DNA of 39,120 bases. It comes from Paracoccaceae bacterium. GTDB taxonomy: Bacteria > Pseudomonadota > Alphaproteobacteria > Rhodobacterales > Rhodobacteraceae. The notes under the pieces are model-generated. The model made no database searches. It was not told the origin of the DNA and saw only the letters and a list, made by a program, of their open reading frames with translations. Position numbers and translations under genes: made by a program. The stretch is from positions 1-39,120 of the forward strand of contig JALTNO010000337.1 in the NCBI GenBank assembly GCA_027000645.1, given 5' to 3'. This document shows, piece after piece, positions 1-7,379 of this stretch (the stretch's first letter is position 1; the number at the start of each line of letters is the position of its first letter).

Positions 1-93
1 CGGTGAGGGCCAGTTTTCGGGGTGGGTTAGGTACAGGGTGGAAGGGGCGGCAGGGGGTGCCTGCGGCTTCGGCGGCTCGGGCGGGGCCCGAAA

Positions 94-537
94 TCAGACG
101 CCGCCGGCTGCCGAGGCCCGGCCGATCACCCAGCCGATCAGCGCATAGCGCGCGCCTTTCCCGAGGGCCACGAGGACAAGAAACAGATCCAGGCGAACCC
201 GCAACACGCCGGCGGCGAAGGTCAGCGGGTCTCCGATGATCGGAACCCACGCGAACAACAGCGACCAGACCCCGTAGCGGTTGAACCGGTCGGCGGCCCG
301 GTCCAGCTGCGTCCGCGAGAAGGGGAACCACCTGCGACCCGCCCAGTTCAGCAGCCATCGGCCAAGCGCCCAGTTTACCAGCGCCCCCGCCGTGTTGGCG
401 GCCGTGGCCACGGCGATCAGCAGCAGGGGATCGAAATCGCCCGCCGTCAGGGCCGCCGACAGCATCACCTCGGACGAGAACGGCAGGATCGTTGCGGCAA
501 GGAAGGCGCCTGTCGCGAGGCCGATAAGGGTGGACAT
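94..537 (-). CDS. YqaA/DedA-like small inner-membrane protein (SNARE-associated/VTT-type)
   Basis: ORF 94..705 (-). Internal ATG at 537 gives MSTLIGLATGAFLAATILPFSSEVMLSAAL..., hydrophobic, with the YqaA-like motif ALGRWLLNWAGRRWFPFSRTQLDRAADRFNRYG. Confidence 0.8.
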   Translation of the reverse strand: MSTLIGLATGAFLAATILPFSSEVMLSAALTAGDFDPLLLIAVATAANTAGALVNWALGRWLLNWAGRRWFPFSRTQLDRAADRFNRYGVWSLLFAWVPIIGDPLTFAAGVLRVRLDLFLVLVALGKGARYALIGWVIGRASAAGGV

Positions 538-628
538 GCCGGATGCGGAACTTTCTCTGCTCGGGAATCGGGGCGAGGCGTGGCTACCACGCGGGGCGCA
601 TGTTTGCCACGGGCAGGCGGCGCCCGCG

Positions 629-2089
629 TCACTGCCGTTCGATGGCGCGGGAGATGCGTTCGATCCCTTCGTGAATGCGCGCGGCAGGGATGGAGGAGTA
701 TCCAAGGCGATAGAAATGCGTCGGAGGAGACGGCCCGAAGAAGAAGGGCGCGCCGGGCTCGATCAGCACGCCTTCGGAATAAAGCGTTTCGGCCAGCCGG
801 GTCGTGTCGATCCGCTCGGGCGCGCGCATCCACAGCGACGACCCGCCATGGGCGCCGCGCCCGGCAATGGTCAGCCCGTGCCTTTCGATGGCCTCTTCCA
901 GCGTCTGGCGGCGTTCGTGCAGTTTTTCCGCCATGCGCCTGATCTGGGCGTCGTAATGGCCGAGCGACAGGAAATAGGCAGCGGTGCGCTGGATGTGCCC
1001 GGGCGGGTGGCGCAGGACGCTTGCGCGCAGGGCGCGGGCCTCGCGGATGAAGATCTCGGACCCGACCAGATAGCCCAGCCTCAGCCCCGGAAAGAGCGAC
1101 TTGGAAAAGCTGCCCACGTAGATCACGCGCCCGTCGTCGTCCAGCGACTTCAGGGCGGGGGTGGGCGCGCGCAGATAGGCCATCTCGAATTCATAGTCGT
1201 CCTCGACGATCATGGCGCCGATTTCGCGGGCCCGTTTCAGCAGGGCGTGACGCCGCGCAACCGGCATGGTGGCCGAGGTGGGGCTCTGATGGCTGGGGGT
1301 GGTGAAGATCACGTCCGTGTCGGCGGGGATCGCTTGCGGCGGCAACCCGTCCGAATCGACCGGAACCGGGGCAAGCTGGCAGCGCGCCTGTACCAGCAGA
1401 TCGCGCAGGGAATAGTAGCAAGGATCTTCGATCGCGGCCTTGCGGCGCCGGTTCAGCAGGATCTGCGCGGTCAGCCACAGCGCATTCTGCGCGCCCAGGG
1501 TGATGAGGATTTCCTCGGGCCGGGCGGTGATGCCGCGGCGGGGCAGCGTGTGCCGGGCAATGAAATCGACCAGAAGCGGGTCGTCCTCGTCATGATAGTC
1601 GGCGGTGAGCGAGGCAAAATCCTTCTGTCCCAGCGCGCGCAGGGCGCACAGCCGCCAGTTGGCATGATCGAACAGCGACGGGTCCGCCTGCCCGTAGATG
1701 AAGGGGTGGCGCAGCTCGCTCCAGTTGCCGGGTTTGCGCAGCGTGTTGCCTCCGGTAAACCGGCGGGCCAGAACCCGCGGCCAGTCGATCCGGTCTTCGC
1801 GCCGCTTCGGCGGGTCGTATACCGGCGGCACCGGCGCGTTCTCGGAGACGAAATATCCCGACCGCCCGCGCGAGGTGAGATAGTCGTTGGCGACAAGTTC
1901 GGTATAGGCCAGCGTCACCGTGATTCGGCTCACCCCCAGATGCCGGGCCAGCCTGCGCGACGAGGGCAGCTTTTCCCCGACATGAAAGCGCCCGGACAGG
2001 ATCCCTTCGGCGATCATCTGCTGGATCTGCGCCTGCAGCGTGCCTGTTGCGTCCGGATTGAGGAAAAAGGTTTCGACCGAAATCGCCAT
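629..2089 (-). CDS. MocR/PdxR-like transcriptional regulator: GntR HTH fused to class I aminotransferase domain
   Basis: ORF 629..2113 (-). N-terminal GntR HTH (LPSSRRLARHLGVSRITVTLAYTELVANDYLTSRGRSGYFV) and PLP domain (YVGSFSKSLFPGLRLGYLVG). Start may be 2089 or 2113. Confidence 0.88.
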   Translation of the reverse strand: MAISVETFFLNPDATGTLQAQIQQMIAEGILSGRFHVGEKLPSSRRLARHLGVSRITVTLAYTELVANDYLTSRGRSGYFVSENAPVPPVYDPPKRREDRIDWPRVLARRFTGGNTLRKPGNWSELRHPFIYGQADPSLFDHANWRLCALRALGQKDFASLTADYHDEDDPLLVDFIARHTLPRRGITARPEEILITLGAQNALWLTAQILLNRRRKAAIEDPCYYSLRDLLVQARCQLAPVPVDSDGLPPQAIPADTDVIFTTPSHQSPTSATMPVARRHALLKRAREIGAMIVEDDYEFEMAYLRAPTPALKSLDDDGRVIYVGSFSKSLFPGLRLGYLVGSEIFIREARALRASVLRHPPGHIQRTAAYFLSLGHYDAQIRRMAEKLHERRQTLEEAIERHGLTIAGRGAHGGSSLWMRAPERIDTTRLAETLYSEGVLIEPGAPFFFGPSPPTHFYRLGYSSIPAARIHEGIERISRAIERQ

Positions 2090-2338
2090 GATTGCACGAT
2101 ATGCCGGACCCATACCGCGCGCAAACCGGTCATGATATTCCCCGGGCGCCCCCGGTCTCGCAAGAAATGAAAAATCTTGTAGGCATACCGGTGAATTTCT
2201 GATATATCTATTTAATCGAATATGTACACCTCTTTGCCGGGCGGCGAGTCCGGCGAAGGGGATGTGCCGATTGTTCGAATGTCTTTGACTTGAAATTCAC
2301 GAGTGCCCTGCGCTCGCGGTGTCAGGAGGAAACACTGG

Positions 2339-3625
2339 ATGGCTCATATCGTCGTAATGGGGGCCGGCTTGGGCGGTTCGATCATGGCCTACGAGATGCA
2401 GGAGCAGCTGCGCCCCGAGGACCGGATCACCGTCATTACCAAGGATCCGATTTATCACTTCGTCCCGTCCAATCCGTGGATCGCGGTCGGTTGGCGCAAG
2501 CGCGACAACATATCGATCGATCTGTCGAAGATCATGGCGAAGAAGAAGATCGATTTCAAAGCGGTCCCGGCGAAAAAGGTCCACCCTGATGAAAACCGGG
2601 TGGAGCTGGAGGACGGAACCTCTGTCGATTACGATTTTCTCATCATTGCCACCGGACCCGAGCTTGCCTTTGACGAGATCGAGGGGCTTGGCCCTTATGG
2701 CGGGCACACGCAGTCGATCTGCCATGTGGATCACGCCGAGAAGGCCCATGTCGCCTTCGAGGAATTCTGCAAGGATCCCAAGCCGATCATCGTTGGCGCG
2801 GTTCAGGGGGCGTCGTGCTTCGGCCCGGCCTACGAGTTCACCTTCATCCTCGATACCGAGCTGCGCCGGCGCAAGATCCGCGACAAGGTGCCGATCACCT
2901 TCGTCACTGCCGAGCCCTATATCGGTCATCTGGGCCTTGATGGCGTGGGCGACACCAAGGGCCTGCTGGAGTCCGAGATGCGCGATCACCACATCAAGTG
3001 GATCACCTCGGCCAAGGTGCAGAAGGTCGAGGAAGGCAGGATGTTCATCGAGGAGATCGCCGAGGACGGATCGGTCAAGGCGGAAAAGGAACTGGATTTC
3101 GGTTTCGCCATGATGCTGCCGGCGTTTCGCGGCATCGACGCGGTCATGGGCATCGAGGGTCTGGTGAACCCGCGCGGATTCATCATCGTGGACGAACATC
3201 AGCGCAATCCGAAATACCCCAACATCTTCGGCATCGGGGTCTGCGTGGCCATTCCGCCGGTGGGGCCGACCCCGGTCCCCTGCGGCGTGCCCAAGACCGG
3301 TTTCATGATCGAATCCATGGTTACCGCGACGGCGCTCAACATCGGCCAGATCCTGCGCGGGCAGGAACCCGACCACCAGGGCAGCTGGAATGCCGTCTGC
3401 CTTGCCGATTTCGGCGATTCCGGCGTTGCCTTCGTCGCGCAGCCGCAGATTCCGCCGCGCAACGTCAACTGGGCGTCGTCGGGCAAGTGGGTGCATGTGG
3501 CCAAGGTCGGCTTCGAGAAGTATTTCCTGAGCAAGCTGCGCAAGGGAACCTCCGAGCCCTTCTATGAAAAGGCGCTGCTGAAGGTGCTGGGGATCAACAA
3601 GTTGACCGAGGTCAAGAGGCTCTGA
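2339..3625 (+). CDS. Sulfide:quinone oxidoreductase-like FAD-dependent flavoprotein
   Basis: ATG at 2339 preceded by AGGAGGA. MAHIVVMGAGLGGSIMAYEMQEQL Rossmann motif, GASCFGPAYEF and TPVPCGVPKTG cysteine-containing SQR motifs. Confidence 0.85.
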   Translation: MAHIVVMGAGLGGSIMAYEMQEQLRPEDRITVITKDPIYHFVPSNPWIAVGWRKRDNISIDLSKIMAKKKIDFKAVPAKKVHPDENRVELEDGTSVDYDFLIIATGPELAFDEIEGLGPYGGHTQSICHVDHAEKAHVAFEEFCKDPKPIIVGAVQGASCFGPAYEFTFILDTELRRRKIRDKVPITFVTAEPYIGHLGLDGVGDTKGLLESEMRDHHIKWITSAKVQKVEEGRMFIEEIAEDGSVKAEKELDFGFAMMLPAFRGIDAVMGIEGLVNPRGFIIVDEHQRNPKYPNIFGIGVCVAIPPVGPTPVPCGVPKTGFMIESMVTATALNIGQILRGQEPDHQGSWNAVCLADFGDSGVAFVAQPQIPPRNVNWASSGKWVHVAKVGFEKYFLSKLRKGTSEPFYEKALLKVLGINKLTEVKRL

Positions 3626-3653
3626 CCCGCACCCGCCAGTGCAAGCCAGTACA

Positions 3654-3677
3654 GGACCGCCCCCGGGCGGTCCTTTT
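3654..3677 (+). terminator. Rho-independent terminator after the SQR-like gene
   Basis: GGACCGCCCCCGGGCGGTCC hairpin followed by TTTTCTTT, 29 nt after the stop. Confidence 0.85.
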
Positions 3678-3774
3678 CTTTGGTCATCATGCCGAAGCCG
3701 GCTTGTACAGATAGCCCTTGCGAACGTTTATGATTCGATATAACTAGTTTTATAGTTTAATTGGGAATCATGCG

Positions 3775-4083
3775 ATGTGGGAAACTTTTGCACAGGGCTT
3801 TGCCGCGATGGGGTCGGAATCGCGGCTGAAGGTGCTTCGCACGCTGGTGCGTGCGGGGGAACGGGGGCTGAGCGTGGGCGAGATACGGGAACGGACCGGC
3901 ATTGCGCCGTCTACCCTGGCCCATCACCTCAAGTTCCTCGCCGCCGGCGGGCTGGTGGTTCAGGAAAAGGTCGGCCGGGCGGTGATCAACCGGGCCGACT
4001 ATGACGCGTTGGAGCAGCTGGCGCGGTTCATTCTGGCCGAATGCTGCGCCGATCAGGAAAAGGGGGCGGCCGAGGATGTCTGA
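3775..4083 (+). CDS. ArsR-family winged-helix transcriptional regulator
   Basis: 102 aa; MGSESRLKVLRTLVRAGERGLSVGEIRERTGIAPSTLAHHLKFLAAGGLV HTH; vicinal Cys90-Cys91 near the C-terminus. Confidence 0.9.
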   Translation: MWETFAQGFAAMGSESRLKVLRTLVRAGERGLSVGEIRERTGIAPSTLAHHLKFLAAGGLVVQEKVGRAVINRADYDALEQLARFILAECCADQEKGAAEDV

Positions 4084-5107
4084 AACGTCAATGAATGAGG
4101 GCCGCGTCTGGCGCGGGGTGGCGGACATGCTGAAGACCCCCTGGGCGGCGATGGCTGCATTGCTGCTGGCGGTGGCGCTGCTCGACCCCGGCAACCTTTG
4201 GGCGACGGTGGCGTTCGCCGGCCGTGCCCTGGCCAGCACGTCGCGCTATATCCTGTTCGCGGTGCTGCTGCTGGCCTGGCTCAAGGCGACCGGGGCCGAG
4301 GTCCTGGTGGCCCGTGCCTTTCAGGGGCACGAACTGCGGATGATCCTGCTGGCCGCGCTTTTCGGCGGGCTGGCGCCCTTCTGTTCGTGTGAGGTGATCC
4401 CGTTTGTGGCCGGCCTGCTGGCGCTGGGCGCGCCGCTTTCGGCGGTGATGGCGTTCTGGCTGTCCTCGCCGTTGATTGACCCGCCGACGCTGCTGATCAC
4501 CGCCGCCGCGCTGGGCTGGCCGTTTGCGGTGGCCAAGGCGCTGGCAGCGGTCGGGCTGGGATTGTTCGGCGGGTTTGCGGTGCGCGCCCTGATGCGGCGC
4601 GGGGCATTCGCGGCGCCGCTGAAGGAGTATCGCGCCTGCGGGTGCAGCTGTGGTCCGGCGTCTGGCGGGCGGCCGCTCTGGCGGTTCTGGACCGAGCCGG
4701 ATCGGCGCGCGGTTTTCCGTGCCGAGTTCCTGCGCAATGCCCTCTTCCTGCTGAAATGGCTGGCCCTGGCCTATGTGCTGGAGGCGCTGCTGGTGCAATA
4801 CGTGCCGGCCCGGCTGATCGCCGGAATCGTCGGAGGCGAGGGGGCGTTGCCGGTGCTGGCGGCGGCGCTGGTGGGGATGCCCGCCTATCTCAACTCCTAT
4901 GTCGCACCGGCGATGGTGGCGGGGCTGATGGAACAGGGCATGAGCGCTGGTGCCGGCATGGCCTTCATCGTGTCGGGGGCGGTCAGTTCGGTGCCGGCGA
5001 TGGCGGCTGTGTGGTCGCTGGTGACCCCTCGGGTCTTTGCAGTCTACCTGTTGCTTGGTCTGACCGGCGCGGTTCTGGCCGGTCTTCTGTTCGGGATCGT
5101 GGCCTGA
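4076..5107 (+). CDS. Permease of COG0701/ArsP_1 (DUF318) family
   Basis: ATG at 4076 overlaps the end of the ArsR gene. Polytopic protein with APFCSCEVIPFVAGLLALGAPLSAVMAFWLSSPLIDPPTL motif typical of the ArsP/DUF318 family, plus a CGCSC loop. Confidence 0.85.
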   Translation: MSETSMNEGRVWRGVADMLKTPWAAMAALLLAVALLDPGNLWATVAFAGRALASTSRYILFAVLLLAWLKATGAEVLVARAFQGHELRMILLAALFGGLAPFCSCEVIPFVAGLLALGAPLSAVMAFWLSSPLIDPPTLLITAAALGWPFAVAKALAAVGLGLFGGFAVRALMRRGAFAAPLKEYRACGCSCGPASGGRPLWRFWTEPDRRAVFRAEFLRNALFLLKWLALAYVLEALLVQYVPARLIAGIVGGEGALPVLAAALVGMPAYLNSYVAPAMVAGLMEQGMSAGAGMAFIVSGAVSSVPAMAAVWSLVTPRVFAVYLLLGLTGAVLAGLLFGIVA

Positions 5108-5129
5108 CAGGGCCGCGCCGAAAGACGTT

Positions 5130-5157
5130 GGCCCCGGCGTGTTCGCCGGGGCCTTTT
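5130..5157. terminator. Rho-independent terminator after permease
   Basis: GGCCCCGGCG-TGTT-CGCCGGGGCC followed by TTTT. Confidence 0.8.
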
Positions 5158-5203
5158 CCGCTTCGTGAGTGGTGGTTGCGTCTGAACGCTGCGGAAACCG
5201 TCG

Positions 5204-6085
5204 TCAGTTGTTCCGGTCAAGCGCGCGCAGGCGCCGGATCAGGCTGGAGGTATCCCACCGGCCTCCGCCCATGTTCTGCACGTCCTTGTAGAACTGATCC
5301 ACCAGCGCCGTGACCGGAAGCGAGGCGCCGTTTTCATTGGCCGTGGACAGGCAGATACCCAGATCCTTGCGCATCCAGTCCACGGCGAAGCCGAAGTCGA
5401 ACTTGTCGTCGAGCATGGTTTCATAGCGGTTCGACATCTGCCACGATCCGGCCGCGCCGCCCGAGATCACTTCGACCACGGCCCGGCCATCCAGCCCGGC
5501 CTTCTCGGCGAAATGCAGGCCCTCGGCCAGTCCCTGCACCAGGCCGGCGATGCAGATCTGGTTGACCATCTTGGTCAGCTGCCCGGCGCCGCTTTCGCCC
5601 AGCCGCTTGATGGAACGCCCATAGGCCTGCATGATCGGTTCGGCCCGGGCATAGGCATCCTCGTCGCCGCCGCACATGATCGACAGCACGCCGTTTTCGG
5701 CCCCTGCCTGCCCGCCCGAGATCGGAGCATCGACGAAGGAGACGCCGCGATCCCTGGCCGCGGCGTAGAGTTCACGCGTGACCCTGGCCGAAACCGTGGT
5801 GTGATCGACAAACACGGCGCCGGAAGACATGCCCTCGAAGGCGCCGCTTTCGCCGGTACAGACCGCGCGAAGGTCATCGTCATTGCCGACGCAGGACATG
5901 ACGAATTCCGCTCCCTGCGCGGCGGCGGCCGGTGTCGGCGCCAGCGCCCCGCCGTGTTCGGCCACCCAGGCCTCGGCCCTGGTCGCGGTCCGGTTGTACA
6001 CCGTGACGTCATGTCCTGCCGCCACCAGGTGGCCTGCCATCGGATAACCCATGACACCGAGGCCGAGAAACGCGACTTTTGCCAT
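5204..6085 (-). CDS. NAD(P)-dependent beta-hydroxyacid dehydrogenase (3-hydroxyisobutyrate / tartronate semialdehyde reductase family)
   Basis: MAKVAFLGLGVMGYPMAGHLVAAGHDVTVYNRT Rossmann; VDAPISGGQAGAENGVLSIMCGG; catalytic Lys in GAGQLTKMVNQ. Confidence 0.88.
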   Translation of the reverse strand: MAKVAFLGLGVMGYPMAGHLVAAGHDVTVYNRTATRAEAWVAEHGGALAPTPAAAAQGAEFVMSCVGNDDDLRAVCTGESGAFEGMSSGAVFVDHTTVSARVTRELYAAARDRGVSFVDAPISGGQAGAENGVLSIMCGGDEDAYARAEPIMQAYGRSIKRLGESGAGQLTKMVNQICIAGLVQGLAEGLHFAEKAGLDGRAVVEVISGGAAGSWQMSNRYETMLDDKFDFGFAVDWMRKDLGICLSTANENGASLPVTALVDQFYKDVQNMGGGRWDTSSLIRRLRALDRNN

Positions 6086-6182
6086 CCATCGATCCTTTCG
6101 ATTTCATGTCCACGGGGCTGCATGTCCGCGCGGCCGGCTGTGAAACGTCAAGATTCCCCGCCCGGTTCGAGTGCTGCGGAGA

Positions 6183-6205
6183 TTTGGTTAGGAAAACTAA
6201 CCAAA
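6183..6205. promoter_or_regulatory. Perfect 9-bp inverted repeat, candidate operator
   Basis: TTTGGTTAG-GAAAA-CTAACCAAA, about 100 bp upstream of the dehydrogenase start at 6085. Confidence 0.55.
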
Positions 6206-6257
6206 CGCAAGCGGCTCGCGCAAGGAAAGTTTTGCCTGGCCGAGCAGGCGACCGGTC

Positions 6258-6309
6258 GGGGTGGGGGCTCTGCCCCCACACCCCCGGAGTATTTTCGGCA
6301 AGGTGAAGG
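6258..6309 (+). repeat. Dispersed intergenic hairpin repeat, copy A
   Basis: TGGGGGC-TCT-GCCCCCA hairpin followed by CCCCCGGAGTATTTTCGGCAAGGTGAAG; shares layout and sequence with 11776..11845. Confidence 0.7.
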
Positions 6310-6548
6310 ATTGTTGCCTGTGGCCGTCAGGTTCCCCTGCGAATCGTCGTGGCACCGGGTCGGCCCGGAACCGGGAAGCGTCTGGGTGGATAAGACCGGA
6401 AGGCCCGTCCGGCCTTGATGAAGGCGGGCAGCAGGTCGCGCGAGTTGCTGCCACCAGCCTTTCGGGAGGGGCCCCGCGCATCGGGATGCCAACCGCTGCC
6501 CGGAAAACGGTCTTGCCGTCATGTTGCGGGGGCATTGGCGTTCTTCTT

Positions 6549-7238
6549 TCAGGCATCGGGCACGTAAAGCTGGGCATAGGCGGCGCGGACGGCCTCGGTC
6601 ACCTCGTCCCGTCGGCGCTCGATATGCTTGCGCATGGACGAAGCGGCGGCATCGGCATTGCGGGAAGCGAGCGAGTCGAGGATGCGCCGGTGCGCGGCGA
6701 CAGGATCGCGTTGCGGTACCGCTCCGGATTGCATCCGGCGCAGGTCGATCATGCGCACGTAACGGATGCGGTCGTTGAGATTGTCCAGCAGCCGGATCAG
6801 TTCGGCGTTGCCCGAAAGGGCGGTCAGCCGCCGGTGGAAGTCTTCGTCCAGCTCGAGCATCCGCGCGACGTCGGTTTGCGGTCCGTAGTCGGGGGCGATC
6901 ATGTCGAGCCAGTTCCGCAGCTCTTCGATCTGCGTGGTCGTGGCATGTGCGCAGGCAAGGCGGACGGCTTCGCATTCGATGGCGACGCGGGCCTGGTAGA
7001 GGTCGAGCACGCGCGCCGGGTCGAGCGGCCGACAGAAGAAGCCGCGGCCGCTTCGGAAGGTCAGGAAGCCCTCGGCCACCAGCCGGTTGAGCGCTTCGCG
7101 GATGGGCGTCCGGCTGGCATGGAGTTGAGCGGCGAGCGCGCTTTCGTTGATACGGGCGTCGGGTTTGAAGGCGAAATCGGCCGCCATTCTGCGCAATGTC
7201 TCGTACAGGCGATCGACGTTGCTTTCGGCAGTGGACAT
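6549..7238 (-). CDS. GntR-family (FCD subfamily) transcriptional regulator
   Basis: 229 aa; N-terminal wHTH (INESALAAQLHASRTPIREALNRLVAEGFLTFRSGRGFFC) and C-terminal FCD-type helical domain (DEDFHRRL...AAHRRILDSLASRNADAAASSMRKHI). Confidence 0.9.
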   Translation of the reverse strand: MSTAESNVDRLYETLRRMAADFAFKPDARINESALAAQLHASRTPIREALNRLVAEGFLTFRSGRGFFCRPLDPARVLDLYQARVAIECEAVRLACAHATTTQIEELRNWLDMIAPDYGPQTDVARMLELDEDFHRRLTALSGNAELIRLLDNLNDRIRYVRMIDLRRMQSGAVPQRDPVAAHRRILDSLASRNADAAASSMRKHIERRRDEVTEAVRAAYAQLYVPDA

Positions 7239-7331
7239 GATCGTTTTTCCGATGCGTTTTCCCGATGCTTCGCGACCCCGGCCCGGAGTGCGACAAGACG
7301 ACCATACGCAAGGATTGACAGGGGAACAAGA

Positions 7332-7365
7332 TTACATGCAAGGCTGTATGCAATTTTGCATGCGG
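7332..7365. promoter_or_regulatory. Candidate GntR operator cluster in divergent promoter region
   Basis: ATGCAA-TT-TTGCAT inverted repeat at 7348..7361, with a further ATGCAA at 7336..7341, between the divergent GntR gene and the ThDP enzyme. Confidence 0.55.
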
Positions 7366-7379
7366 TAAGGAGCGGCAGG

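Noticed and set aside
77-91. TCGGGC-GGG-GCCCGA hairpin near the end of the DedA-like gene
   Set aside because: Only 6-bp stem, no U tract on either strand; expected by chance in GC-rich DNA.
281-2170. 629-aa open reading frame on the + strand
   Set aside because: Antisense to the MocR regulator and the DedA-like gene, both of which have clear motifs.
6197-6577. 126-aa minus-strand ORF between dehydrogenase and GntR genes
   Set aside because: Runs through repeat copy A and overlaps the GntR 3' end; composition looks non-coding.
6261-7379. N-terminal extension of the ThDP-enzyme ORF
   Set aside because: The 5' part is antisense to the GntR gene; a good SD and ATG at 7380 match the expected enzyme N-terminus.
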